A stretch of 64,000 nt of DNA from UBA2589 sp965223235 (GTDB taxonomy: Bacteria > Gemmatimonadota > Gemmatimonadetes > Longimicrobiales > Gaopeijiaceae). Position numbers and translations under genes: made by a program. How positions within the stretch are numbered: position 1 is the first letter of the stretch; each line of letters begins with the position of its first letter. Below the pieces are notes generated by a model. The model had not been told where the DNA came from, did no database searches, and worked only from the letters and a program-made list of their open reading frames with translations. The stretch spans positions 124,001 to 188,000 of the forward strand of contig CBDCVV010000021.1 in NCBI GenBank assembly GCA_965223235.1, written 5' to 3'. This document shows positions 7,962 through 16,421 of the stretch, one piece after another.

Positions 7962-9569
7962 GTGATCGTCGATGCGCGCGAGCTGCCACCCAACCACGTC
8001 ATCGAAGCCGACGTGGCGGTAATCGGAGCAGGTGCGGCTGGGATTACCCTGGCCGTCGAACTCGAACGGACTGGCCTTTCGGTTGCGGTTCTCGAAAGCG
8101 GCGGGCTGTCGATCGAGTCCGATATCCAGGATCTCAACTCGGGGACTACGAGCGGGACCCAGAGCCCGCCCCTGGTGGCAAGTCGCCTCCGCCTCTTCGG
8201 CGGCACGACGAACCATTGGACGGGTCAATGTGGTCCACTCGACGCGATCGACTTCGAGCGACGTCCGGGAGTGACCGGCAGCGGATGGCCGATATCGCGC
8301 GATGCCCTGGCGCCGTTTTACGAACGTGCAGCCACCTACTGCGAGCTGGGAGGCTTCATCGGCTTCGATGGCGAAGAGGTCCGGCGTAGACGTCAAGCCG
8401 CCGCCTTCGGCCTGGACGCCTCCGACTTTGAGAACATCGTCTATCAGCTGAGTCCACCCACTCGCTTCGGGTCTAGGTGGGGCCCACAGCTCGAAGCTTC
8501 TACGAACGTCACGGTCTATCTCTACGCTACCGTCACCGAACTCCTCCCCGCAGTCGATGGCGATCATATCCGAGAGGTGACCGTCGCGAGGCCCGAAGGA
8601 GACCCGCTTCCGACCAGAGCTGGCAACTACGTCCTAGCGGGCGGCGCGATCGAGAATACGCGGCTGCTGTTGGCGTCCAACTCCGTCCGACCGGCTGGGT
8701 TGGGCAATGAGAACGACCTCGTCGGGCGCTTCTTCATGGACCACCTGAACGTGGGTCAACCTGGTGAAGTCGTGTTCGGCCGCCCGGAGGCGGTGGACCT
8801 TTCTTTCTACACGTTCTTCGGGGAACAACAGCGCGCCCGCGGAGCCCTCCGTATCCCCGACGGGAGATTGGAAGAGCTGGGGTTGCTGAACGCCGGCATA
8901 CTCTTCTTCCCGGTACCGGTGAATGAGAACTTCCGTGATCGGCGACGCGGTAGTGGTGAGCAGGCGTTCGTCGAACTGACGCGATCCTTGGCGCGTGGAA
9001 GCCTCCCGGAGGGAGCTTCGGAACAGGTGTGTGCCGTGGTACGCGACCGCCGAGAGGTCTTGTCGTTTCTTCGTCGTCGAGCGATGCGCATCGTGCAGGA
9101 TGCTGGCGGAACTGCGTCGGCAAGACTGCAGGTCGAGGCCGAACAGTCGCCCAATCCAGAAAGCCGGGTCACGATCGGCAGGGAGCGTGATGCCTATGGC
9201 GTTCCCCGTCCGCACCTTCATTGGCAGCTGACGTCCGGTGACTTCGAATCCATTCTGCGAACGATGGAACTATTCGGCTCCGCGGTAGGCTCTGCTGGAC
9301 TGGGCCGATACCGGATGGATCAAGTGCTCGAGCCGGGTGAAACACCCGTCGTTAGTTCGGCGTGGCATCACGTCGGTACAACGCGGATGTCTTCGTCCCC
9401 GTCCGAGGGCGTCGTGAACGCAGACTGTCGACTCCACAGCGCCTCGAATCTATACGTGGCTGGGAGCTCGGTCTTCCCGACCGTCGGTAGGACGAATCCA
9501 ACATTAACGATCGTGGCGATGGCCATTCGCTTGGCAGACCACCTCGCCGCCCGTGGAGCTCGCCCGTGA
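7962..9569 (+). CDS. GMC-family FAD-dependent oxidoreductase
   Basis: The product has 535 residues with a GTG start after a purine-rich AAGGGGGGGCGG stretch. An N-terminal FAD Rossmann motif, VIGAGAAGITLAVELE, lies near residues 20-35, and the ESGG stretch follows. The C-terminal GMC_oxred_C signature is intact: SSAWHHVGTTRM, then AGSSVFPTVGRTNPTLT, holding the conserved His and Asn of the active site. GMC enzymes oxidise alcohols or sugar hydroxyls with FAD. There is no signal peptide here. The downstream Tat protein overlaps by 4 nt (GTGA) and probably works with it, possibly as an exported partner. The original operon appears to have continued into a LamG gene, so a carbohydrate substrate is plausible but unproven. 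Confidence 0.9.
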   Translation: MIVDARELPPNHVIEADVAVIGAGAAGITLAVELERTGLSVAVLESGGLSIESDIQDLNSGTTSGTQSPPLVASRLRLFGGTTNHWTGQCGPLDAIDFERRPGVTGSGWPISRDALAPFYERAATYCELGGFIGFDGEEVRRRRQAAAFGLDASDFENIVYQLSPPTRFGSRWGPQLEASTNVTVYLYATVTELLPAVDGDHIREVTVARPEGDPLPTRAGNYVLAGGAIENTRLLLASNSVRPAGLGNENDLVGRFFMDHLNVGQPGEVVFGRPEAVDLSFYTFFGEQQRARGALRIPDGRLEELGLLNAGILFFPVPVNENFRDRRRGSGEQAFVELTRSLARGSLPEGASEQVCAVVRDRREVLSFLRRRAMRIVQDAGGTASARLQVEAEQSPNPESRVTIGRERDAYGVPRPHLHWQLTSGDFESILRTMELFGSAVGSAGLGRYRMDQVLEPGETPVVSSAWHHVGTTRMSSSPSEGVVNADCRLHSASNLYVAGSSVFPTVGRTNPTLTIVAMAIRLADHLAARGARP

Positions 9570-9994
9570 GCATCCGCAAGCGATTTGACCCGCGGCGGGT
9601 TCGCGTGAATCGACGGACGCTGCTGAGAGTCGCCGGGGCCGGCACCGGAGCGGCCATACTCGCCGGCGCGGGACTCGGATTTGCCTGCCGCAGCCGTCCC
9701 GAATCTACTGCGCAACGCATGACCTGGGCCTTTGGCGACAGGAGCTACGCTCGGTCGATTGGGGCCAAGTACTTAGCGGATCGGCCGAGTGAAGGCAGCG
9801 TGACGTTGTTGACCTCTCTGATCGAAGCACGCATTCCGCGTCAGGCCGTCGTGACCTGCCCTGCGACCGCCGTCTCTGTCACCTCCCGAGTCGCTCGAGA
9901 CGACTTCGTGGCCGGTCGGACGGTCTGGGTGGACGGATGGCTTCTCTCCGCGACCGAGGCCCGACTCTGTGCGTTGGCAACCCTCTCGGCGTAG
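9566..9994 (+). CDS. Small twin-arginine (Tat) signal protein, GMC partner
   Basis: The product has 142 residues; its GTG start overlaps the GMC stop as GTGA. The N-terminus has a Tat motif, NRRTLLRVAG, then a hydrophobic stretch ending LGFACRS. This could be a Tat lipobox (Cys near residue 41) or an ordinary signal. The mature part is short and ends VDGWLLSATEARLCALATLS, a motif I associate only loosely with small proteins next to GMC oxidoreductases. No cofactor site is visible. Tight coupling suggests a small subunit or chaperone for the oxidoreductase, perhaps escorting it or passing electrons, but the function is unknown. Confidence 0.7.
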   Translation: MSIRKRFDPRRVRVNRRTLLRVAGAGTGAAILAGAGLGFACRSRPESTAQRMTWAFGDRSYARSIGAKYLADRPSEGSVTLLTSLIEARIPRQAVVTCPATAVSVTSRVARDDFVAGRTVWVDGWLLSATEARLCALATLSA

Positions 9995-10032
9995 GTAGAC
10001 GAAGGGAAAACGCTGACGCGATCTCGACCGCC

Positions 10033-10293
10033 ACCCTGGCAGCTCACTACACGTGCGACGGCAACGCGAACGATCGAAGTGCCGCTGGCAACCATGCCAT
10101 AGCGGTCGGCTCCTTCCAAGACGGCGCCTTGGTTTTTCTGGATGACTCGTCCGACCGCCTGGTAGTCCCGAGCAATGTCGCCGCCGGGGGTCTCGACTTC
10201 ACAGTGAGCGCGTGGGTCCGGATCGACGCGTTGCGTCCGGGGGACCATCACGTCCTTATGGAGGATGCCTGGCTAGCCGCAATACGACGCTAG
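10033..10293 (+). pseudogene. N-terminal half of a LamG domain, truncated
   Basis: The frame reads TLAAHYTCDGNANDRSAAGN, then GSFQDGALVFLDDSSDRLVVP and LDFTVSAWVRIDALRPGDHH. This is the start of a LamG/concanavalin A-like domain (HYxFDGNANDxSGNGN...DGAL.FDG..D.V.VP...FTVSAWVR). It stops abruptly after VLMEDAWLAAIRR at TAG 10291. In this frame I see no start codon between the Tat gene stop (9994) and the domain; the only upstream ATG (9937) lies inside the Tat gene. The C-terminal half of such a domain lies on the minus strand at 7762-7908. Together they suggest a LamG gene that once followed GMC and Tat in one operon and was split by inversion. Confidence 0.65.
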
Positions 10294-10301
10294 TTTAAAG
10301 A

Positions 10302-10718
10302 ATGAGCAATCAAACGAACCCTCTCATCGAACGCCGGAAGACGAGCCCTGCAGGTGCTGGCCACTACCATGTGGCCGACCTCTACCCCTACAAAGTTCGC
10401 GTGCAGATCAGAGGTCGCACCGTTGCCGAGACCACACAGGCGATCGTGCTGAAGGAGGTAGGCAAGTCGGTCTATCACCCCAGCTTCTACGTACCGGCCG
10501 AAGACGTGGATGGGACCGCGTTCGAGAAGGAAGCCGGCTTCTCGACCCACTGCCCTATCAAGGGTGAGGCTTCGTACTGGCGCTACACTGGCGACGAGGA
10601 CGGGATCGAACGGGCAGCTTGGAGCTACGACGCCCCGCTCGAGTATTCCGCGATGATCGCCGGCCACTTGGGATTCGACCAGCGGTACGCCACGATCGAG
10701 ATCAGTCCGGTCGACTGA
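10302..10718 (+). CDS. DUF427 domain protein
   Basis: The product has 138 residues. The DUF427 core is clear: RVQIRGRTVAETTQAIVLKE, then YHPSFYVPAEDVD, THCPIKGEASYWRYTG and AAWSYDAPLEY. The family is a small beta-rich fold of unknown biochemical role, widespread in actinobacteria and proteobacteria. The chain length is normal, and there is no signal peptide or membrane segment, so it is cytoplasmic. It follows the broken LamG frame by 8 bp. The ribosome site is weak (TTTAAAG) and the local promoter is unknown. It is convergent with the creatininase gene. Confidence 0.85.
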   Translation: MSNQTNPLIERRKTSPAGAGHYHVADLYPYKVRVQIRGRTVAETTQAIVLKEVGKSVYHPSFYVPAEDVDGTAFEKEAGFSTHCPIKGEASYWRYTGDEDGIERAAWSYDAPLEYSAMIAGHLGFDQRYATIEISPVD

Positions 10719-10732
10719 GGCGGGCGCCGCCT
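10718..10732. terminator. Short hairpin between convergent DUF427 and creatininase genes
   Basis: AGGCGG-GCG-CCGCCT is a perfect 6-bp stem with a 3-nt loop, overlapping the last base of the DUF427 stop and lying 6 bp from the creatininase stop. No T-run is present; bidirectional termination is inference. Confidence 0.35.
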
Positions 10733-10737
10733 ACCCT

Positions 10738-11556
10738 CTACCGATAGATCCCGGCCAAGTCCCAACGTCGGATGTGGTCTTCGATGAGGTCCCCCATACG
10801 CTCGTTCACGAGCCGATAGTACTCTGCGGCCGCCGCCGGGTCGAAGTCTGGGTACCCCTGCCCCTCTTGGTAGAGGACGATCGACGAAGGGAAGGGGTAG
10901 GCGTTGATCCCTGCCATCCGCGCCTCGGCCATGTCGGCGGAGTACCGTTCCGGGTGCACATGCTCAGGCGCGATCGCTTGGATGTACGCCGACTCGTTGT
11001 TGCCGGCATGCCCTCCGTCTTCGCCGAAGACCTCAAACGTGATGTCACTCGTGGCGGACCACCAATTCGAGACTAGCGTCCGCACGCGGTGCTCTCCCGA
11101 GATCCGTTCGGCGACCCTGCTCAGTACCGCGGTCTGCCCTCCCCCATGGCCGTTGATCACGATGATGTTCTTGAATCCGTTCTCGGCCAACCCGGCCATG
11201 ATCTCCTCGACGAACGCCTCGTACGTGGCTTCCGAGATGGAGAGATTCCCCGGAAAAGCTGCGAAGCTCCCTGTGAACCCGTAGTTCAGTGTGGGCGCTA
11301 CTAGGGCGTCGAGCCGGGACGCCAACTCTGCCGCCATCGCCTGTGGGGCCAGGTTGTCCGAGCCATTCGGCAAGACGCCGTGCGGCTCGAGCGTGCCGGT
11401 CGGGACCAAGACCGTTTCGACGTCCCCGGCCTCCATGATCTCGGCAAACTCCTGCCAGCCGAGAAGGTTCATGTGGCGAGTGGTCGGTTCTTGCGCGGAC
11501 AGCGCGAACGGAAGGACGGCGAGCAGGAGGGCTGCGATCAAAGGACGGTGGCGCAT
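10738..11556 (-). CDS. Secreted creatininase-family amidohydrolase
   Basis: The product has 272 residues. The start ATG has CAGGAG nine bases upstream. A signal peptide (MRHRPLIAALLLAVLPFALS, cleavage near SAQ) sends it to the periplasm, unlike classical cytoplasmic creatininase. Metal-binding motifs of the family are intact: GTLEPHGVLPNGSDN (Glu, His and Asp ligands), NGHGGGQ, and DGGHAGNNESA (Glu ligand). The family hydrolyses cyclic amides and includes creatininase and MftE-like peptide-trimming enzymes; length is normal (240-270). The true substrate is unknown. It is a single gene between two convergent or spaced neighbours, 189 bp from the lipoprotein stop. Confidence 0.87.
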   Translation of the reverse strand: MRHRPLIAALLLAVLPFALSAQEPTTRHMNLLGWQEFAEIMEAGDVETVLVPTGTLEPHGVLPNGSDNLAPQAMAAELASRLDALVAPTLNYGFTGSFAAFPGNLSISEATYEAFVEEIMAGLAENGFKNIIVINGHGGGQTAVLSRVAERISGEHRVRTLVSNWWSATSDITFEVFGEDGGHAGNNESAYIQAIAPEHVHPERYSADMAEARMAGINAYPFPSSIVLYQEGQGYPDFDPAAAAEYYRLVNERMGDLIEDHIRRWDLAGIYR

Positions 11557-11745
11557 TGGACGGGGCTCCTGTGCGGTGGATCAACGCGGTACAACACCCA
11601 CCCTCCGGCGTTGGCACCTCCAACACCTTACGGCGCAGAGTCGTCAAAGCTCAAGGCGCCACTGGACCGGCCCAGCAGACGCCGGAATCCCAGCGAGTCT
11701 CTGCATCGCAATCGAATAGCACGCTGCTGAGCCTCTCAGGGCGGC

Positions 11746-14421
11746 CTACGGGTTGAAGACGATGGCACCGGATAGGGCGATGACGCCAGGGCTCACGGCT
11801 GAGGCGATGTTGAACCAATACTCACCGGGCGCCAGGGTGCCCGAGAGGTCCACCGGGCCGGCCGTGTCCACGTAGTGGATCCTGTCCGAGCTGCCGGTCT
11901 GACCGAGGATCAGGTTTACTGAGGTGGATTCCGTGTCCTCCAGTGTCGCTTGAATGCGATAGGCGGCGCCCTCTTGAGGGACCTCGAATCGCCACGTGGC
12001 GGAAAGTGAACCCTGCGCCACGCCTGTGCCGGTGAGTTGTCCTTCAGCGCTGCCGGTCATGGAAAAGCTTTTGACTCCGTTCCCGGCGAAGTTTGTCATC
12101 GCATCCATCGACACGGTTACGGTGCTCTCGCTCCCAGAGGGGCACGTAGCCGAGTCCGTCACGGTATTCGAGTAGTTCGCGTCAGACGATTGATAGCCCG
12201 TGTGACCGGCTCCCGAGATGCAGCCTTGATCGTCGTACGCCGTCACGTGATGTGTCAGGACGCGATGAGCAGACGTCAACTTCGGAAGCGGGCGCAGCAC
12301 TTGGGCAGTGCCCGTCCCTGTGGCCGAAGCCCCTTCGAACGACGTGGCAACCGCCGTTACCGAGACGCTTTGGCTGGCTGCTTGGTTCATCGGCGTCACC
12401 TCCGATCCCGGCCCGCCTGAGACGCCGGAAGGAACGTCACCCGATGTGGGCGAAGGGCCGCCCACGATGAGCCTCGTCCGAAAGCTCCCCGTAGCATCCG
12501 TCAGCCCGCTTTGCCTCAATAAGGTCCCCCCTGACGAAGTCAGTTCAAGGTCGATCGCATCGAAAACGGCCGTGTCGCCCAGTTGATCGATAACCCGGAC
12601 GTTGACGTTGACGTCGACGGTGTCCCCGGCCTCGATCTCTGCCGGTAACACCACCTTCGTGGCGAGCGTCGGAGGCACCCATTTGAGCTGGAAGTGCGCG
12701 ACAGTGTCCGTCTCCGGCCCCCAGAGGCGCTCATCGCACTGGGTGCGCTCTCGCAGGAACGTGAGGGGCGCCTCCCCGCCTTCGACGGGGGTAATTCCAG
12801 CCTTACTCGCCAAGTCACCGACCTCGAAGACGAGCGAGTCGTCGGCGAGGTAGGCCGAGTCCGGCCGCAGAATGGTGTCAACCGGGACGTCGTCGAACGT
12901 TACGATCACATGCGGATCCGCCGCGATGTCTCCCCAGCAGGTAAAGGGGTAGGCATGCCCCGTGACTACGAGCTTTCCACGCGTCGGGGTAGGAACGCTG
13001 GTTGTTGCGCTGGAGTCGGGGCCCTCGCCGCCGGACCGAACCGTGGTGAAGTCCTTCGCTCCAACGGTCCGAGCCACGAGTGATAGGTTCGTGCCGCATG
13101 TTTGAAGGTCCCGAAATATGTCGGTGTCGGTGAAGTCCCCGATCGCGTCAGGAGGGGTGGCGCCCTCTCTAGGCGAGGGTACTCCGACTATGTCCCTGAG
13201 TGCAAAGAACCCGGTTGCGGTGAGGCGGGATAGCGGATAGTGCCAGCCCTTCGAACGGCAGATGGCATAGGCGACGTCCCGCATCCGTGCGACCGGAGGC
13301 TTGACCGCGACTGCCTCGACACGATCAGAGATGTCGAAAGCACCGAGTGCGGCGGCGATTCCCACGACATCCAACGCGTCGAGAACCGCCTCTTTAAGGT
13401 CTTGGTAGGTTCCAAAGTCCTCCACCGCGAGCCCAGAGAGGAGTTGTTCGTGCCAGAAGCCAAACTCGATGCCCTCCCGATCGATCGCGTTGGCCACACC
13501 CTCCAACGCTGCACATTCGGGCGCGATCACCTGTGCTTTTGCTGACCACGTCACGATGGATCCTGCCTGCTCTTCAAAGTCCGGGCCCGATTGGGTGGGG
13601 AGGCCCCCCGCCCTGGCGATGGCAGAGCCGAGCTCCTGACATACGACGTCTTTGGCTGCCTGAACCCACGCATCGGCGCCGGGACAGGTAGCAGAGGTAC
13701 GCAGCACCCACGCAATCCTGAGCGCGACTTCGACAGCCTGCATCAGTCCTGCCTCAGTGCCCGACGCGACCAGTGCGTCAAATGCGTTGCGAAGATCCGC
13801 GACGACGTCCGCGCAATTGACCGCGCCACCCCCGAGGTTGTTCGGTCCCGTGCCCCCGCTGTGTGACGAGCGCGTCGCGTTCCCGAGAAGACCGACCGGG
13901 GCAGCGCCCACACCTTGAGCCGGGTTGCCGGTCGCTCGAAGGCGGGTGGACTCAGTCAGTCCGAAGAACCGCAGAGACCCGCTAATCGTCCGGTCGGCCG
14001 ACGCGACCGGCAAGAGAACGCCATCGGGCCCCGGCCCGAGCCAAAGGCCAGCGTCCGTGGGATCGACGGACGAAGGAAGCTCGACATCGATCGAGACCTC
14101 GTCGAAGAAGATCATTCCGGCTGGCTCCAGGTCCATCGACAACCATGCCCCGGACTCCGGCGTGCTCGGCCGCAGGGACACGTCGACCGGCCCACGCACG
14201 GCTCCTTCGGGAAAGCTGAGCGTGACTCGGACACTGTCGTCGGTGGTCGCGGTCGCAACCCCACCGGTCGGAGAGATCGTCACCGTCACGGGGCCGGTCG
14301 GTTCGGGAGCCGGGCCTTCCGGCGAGCCTCGTTCCGGACCGGTGGGCGCCTCGCTACACGCGATGCCCAGTAGGAGCGCGCTTGTGACAACGAGGTTCCG
14401 GGTGATGCGATTCTGTTTCAT
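11746..14421 (-). CDS. Large lipoprotein with bacterial Ig-like domain
   Basis: The product has 891 residues. The lipoprotein signal is MKQNRITRNLVV followed by SALLLGIAC, with lipidated Cys at 22. A Pro/Gly/Glu-rich linker (about 25-45) precedes a ZU5-like or Big-like beta domain (TVTISPTGGVATATTDD, FPEGAVRGPVDVSLRPST). A helical middle (about 200-450) contains several Cys. Around residues 600-680 lies a bacterial Ig-like (Big_1) segment, EAGDTVDVNVNVRVIDQLGD followed by GSFRTRLIVGG. The last 150 residues are beta-rich and end LAPGEYWFNIAS. No catalytic motif is visible. It is probably a surface-exposed binding or structural protein; no close family is recognised. The ribosome site before the ATG is not obvious. 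Confidence 0.75.
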   Translation of the reverse strand: MKQNRITRNLVVTSALLLGIACSEAPTGPERGSPEGPAPEPTGPVTVTISPTGGVATATTDDSVRVTLSFPEGAVRGPVDVSLRPSTPESGAWLSMDLEPAGMIFFDEVSIDVELPSSVDPTDAGLWLGPGPDGVLLPVASADRTISGSLRFFGLTESTRLRATGNPAQGVGAAPVGLLGNATRSSHSGGTGPNNLGGGAVNCADVVADLRNAFDALVASGTEAGLMQAVEVALRIAWVLRTSATCPGADAWVQAAKDVVCQELGSAIARAGGLPTQSGPDFEEQAGSIVTWSAKAQVIAPECAALEGVANAIDREGIEFGFWHEQLLSGLAVEDFGTYQDLKEAVLDALDVVGIAAALGAFDISDRVEAVAVKPPVARMRDVAYAICRSKGWHYPLSRLTATGFFALRDIVGVPSPREGATPPDAIGDFTDTDIFRDLQTCGTNLSLVARTVGAKDFTTVRSGGEGPDSSATTSVPTPTRGKLVVTGHAYPFTCWGDIAADPHVIVTFDDVPVDTILRPDSAYLADDSLVFEVGDLASKAGITPVEGGEAPLTFLRERTQCDERLWGPETDTVAHFQLKWVPPTLATKVVLPAEIEAGDTVDVNVNVRVIDQLGDTAVFDAIDLELTSSGGTLLRQSGLTDATGSFRTRLIVGGPSPTSGDVPSGVSGGPGSEVTPMNQAASQSVSVTAVATSFEGASATGTGTAQVLRPLPKLTSAHRVLTHHVTAYDDQGCISGAGHTGYQSSDANYSNTVTDSATCPSGSESTVTVSMDAMTNFAGNGVKSFSMTGSAEGQLTGTGVAQGSLSATWRFEVPQEGAAYRIQATLEDTESTSVNLILGQTGSSDRIHYVDTAGPVDLSGTLAPGEYWFNIASAVSPGVIALSGAIVFNP

Positions 14422-14495
14422 GGTGCGTCGCTGGGGTGCGTGTGGCTCGGGGCTACCCTTCCATACGCAATCTCGCGTGGCCGGGGATCACGGAA

Positions 14496-14702
14496 GCGGG
14501 AGTGAGCTGCGCTACGCGCATCCTCGTTCGTCTCGTCGGTTCGCTTCCCTGCCTGAAGACATCCACCCCGGCTCCTCGACTCCTCGGCTCAAACCCGGCG
14601 TGGCGCCCTCGGCTCCGCCGAGTCCGCGCGGGTTCGCCTCCCGCCGCCTTCACTCGGTTAAGGCACAAAGGCCCTACCGGGCTAGCCGGTAGGGCCGAGT
14701 GG
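14496..14702. repeat. Dispersed ~200-bp repeat, copy 1
   Basis: It shares with copies at 20710 and 20911 a long common core: GCGGGAGTGAGCTGC, TCGTCTCGTCGGTTCGCTTC, CTGCCTGAAGACA, CGGCTCAAACCCGGCGTGGC, GCTCCGCCGAGTCCGCGCGG and GTTCGCCTCCCGCCG. It then ends with ACAAAGG, a strong hairpin and GAGTGGAGG. The hairpin sequence is different from that of the other two copies. It fills most of the 295-bp gap between the PQQ-like lipoprotein stop (14717) and the Ig lipoprotein start (14421). Short frames inside it are not genes. Confidence 0.85.
14670..14696 (-). terminator. Strong hairpin downstream of PQQ-like lipoprotein gene
   Basis: GGCCCTACCGG (14670-14680) pairs perfectly with CCGGTAGGGCC (14686-14696) around a 5-nt loop: an 11-bp GC-rich stem 20 bp past the minus-strand stop at 14717. 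On the minus strand it is followed by TTTGTGCC, a weak T-run. Confidence 0.65.
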
Positions 14703-14716
14703 AGGGGCGAGGTGGC

Positions 14717-16285
14717 TCAGCTCCCGCCCAGAGCGCTCCGGGAGTTCTGGTTGTCGTGCCCAGGCTTGGGCCATGCGCTCGCTGCGAGACCCATCGACTC
14801 GGTCCTTACAGCGTAAACCTCCCCGGTGAGTTGGGACGCGACATACATCGTGCCGTCCACGGCGATCGGTACGGAACCGTCTACAACTTTGAACTCACCG
14901 AAGATCTCGAAGACCCACAGCGGAGACCCGGTCGCGTCGAAAGCCTCGACGACACCGGACCCGCCGAAGCGGCACCCTGCCACGGGCGCGTAGATGGTCC
15001 CGTCCGCTCCCACTGTCGGGCCGGCTCCCGCACAGCCGTCGAGGGCGACCGACCAGGACTCCGTCCCGTCCGAATTGACGGCGTGTAGTCGACCAACATC
15101 GGGGTCGCCGTTCAGGTCCATCGTGCCCGAGATGACGTAGATCGTCCCGTCGGCACCGATCGCGGGTGCACGCTCGATGACTCCGCCAGTGGGAAACGTC
15201 CATGTCAAGCTACCGTCCGAACCGACCGCATATAGCTTGCCGTCGATCACCGGATTCCCACCAACGAGGCTGGTTACGCCACCGAAGTAGACCGTGCCGT
15301 CCGACCCGATCGCAGCAGCCGTAGGGCGACCATCTGTATCGTAGCTCCAGAGCTCGACCCCAGCAGGGTCGAGTGCGACGAGAGTCCCGCCTAAGCCACG
15401 ATCCAGGCCAGCGTAGACGGTGCCGTCGTCGGCGACGACCGGACCGGAGAAGCTCCCCTGCCCACCGTCGCTGTAACTCCAGGACACGGTCCCGGTCGGT
15501 GACATCGCTGTCAGCGTCGGGGCGTCGAGGAAGTTGTCGTTGCTCCAGTATTGTGTCCCGTCGCCGGCGATCGCCGGCGCTCCTCCGACGCCGAAGACCC
15601 CGCTCAGATTGGTGCTCCACAGCTCGGTGCCGTCGGCGTCGAGTGCGTACACGAATCCAGTGCTCGTTCCGAAGTAGAGGGATCCGTCAGAATGGACCGA
15701 GGGCGGCGCCGCGATCCCATCGTCCGCCGTAAACGACCACGCCTCCGAGCCGTCCGGGTCGAGCGCGAACAACACCCCTTCAGCATCCGCACTCGGTGCA
15801 TAAATCTTCCCGTCGGTGCCAACGGACGTCCCGTTCAATTCGCCCCCAATATCGGCGAACCATCGTGCGATCCCGGGGTCGGTGGCGCAGTCAACCGAGA
15901 AGGAAGCGGTAGCAGTTCCACCGTCGGTCACGGTAACCGTTTCCGAAGTCGAGCTCGCCGTGCAGTTCGAGGCGACATCAGCGAGCGAGACGGCGACGTC
16001 GCCCACGGAGACACCGGTGACGGTGACCGAACCGTTGGCCATCACGGTCTGGTTGGCCGATCCGACCATGACGGTGTAGCCACTCCGATCGATGGCGCCG
16101 GGATCGCCGGTCGTCGTCGCCTGGATCGCGACGCTCCCGGTCGGAGTCGAGGGGCCTACCGGATCGGTACCCGGCTCGTCGCCACAGCCCGTCACGAGCA
16201 GCGCCAAGAGGGCGAGTACACTGATTGGACGATGATAAGGATTGGAGTGGGCGCGAGCGCGCGTACCGCGTGGGACGGTATTCAT
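14717..16285 (-). CDS. PQQ-like beta-propeller lipoprotein
   Basis: The product has 522 residues. ATG at 16285 has AGGAG just upstream; the 39 residues of open frame before it have no such site. The lipobox is LALLALLVTGC, with Cys at 34. A short Ig-like/PEGA-like domain follows (about 50-140, SVAIQATTTGDPGAIDRSGY and SVGDVAVSLADVASNC), and then a seven- to eight-blade PQQ_2-type propeller. Its repeats read GSLYFGTSTGFVYALDADG, GTVYAGLDRG, GTVYFGGVTS and GTIYAPVAGC. There is no PQQ-enzyme catalytic Asp motif, so it is probably a scaffold or binding protein like BamB rather than a dehydrogenase. It lies 136 bp downstream of the hybrid sensor gene on the same strand and could be one of its targets. 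Confidence 0.85.
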   Translation of the reverse strand: MNTVPRGTRARAHSNPYHRPISVLALLALLVTGCGDEPGTDPVGPSTPTGSVAIQATTTGDPGAIDRSGYTVMVGSANQTVMANGSVTVTGVSVGDVAVSLADVASNCTASSTSETVTVTDGGTATASFSVDCATDPGIARWFADIGGELNGTSVGTDGKIYAPSADAEGVLFALDPDGSEAWSFTADDGIAAPPSVHSDGSLYFGTSTGFVYALDADGTELWSTNLSGVFGVGGAPAIAGDGTQYWSNDNFLDAPTLTAMSPTGTVSWSYSDGGQGSFSGPVVADDGTVYAGLDRGLGGTLVALDPAGVELWSYDTDGRPTAAAIGSDGTVYFGGVTSLVGGNPVIDGKLYAVGSDGSLTWTFPTGGVIERAPAIGADGTIYVISGTMDLNGDPDVGRLHAVNSDGTESWSVALDGCAGAGPTVGADGTIYAPVAGCRFGGSGVVEAFDATGSPLWVFEIFGEFKVVDGSVPIAVDGTMYVASQLTGEVYAVRTESMGLAASAWPKPGHDNQNSRSALGGS

Positions 16286-16421
16286 CTCGGTTGTCTCCTG
16301 GTGGGTCGTGGGTGATTGAGACCCCACCACGCTACCTGCGGCCGTCGGATGCGCCTTGAACGGGGGTTGCAGCCTCTTGTACGTACGTTGCACACACCAC
16401 AAGGCGTTGCTGCACAGCGTC

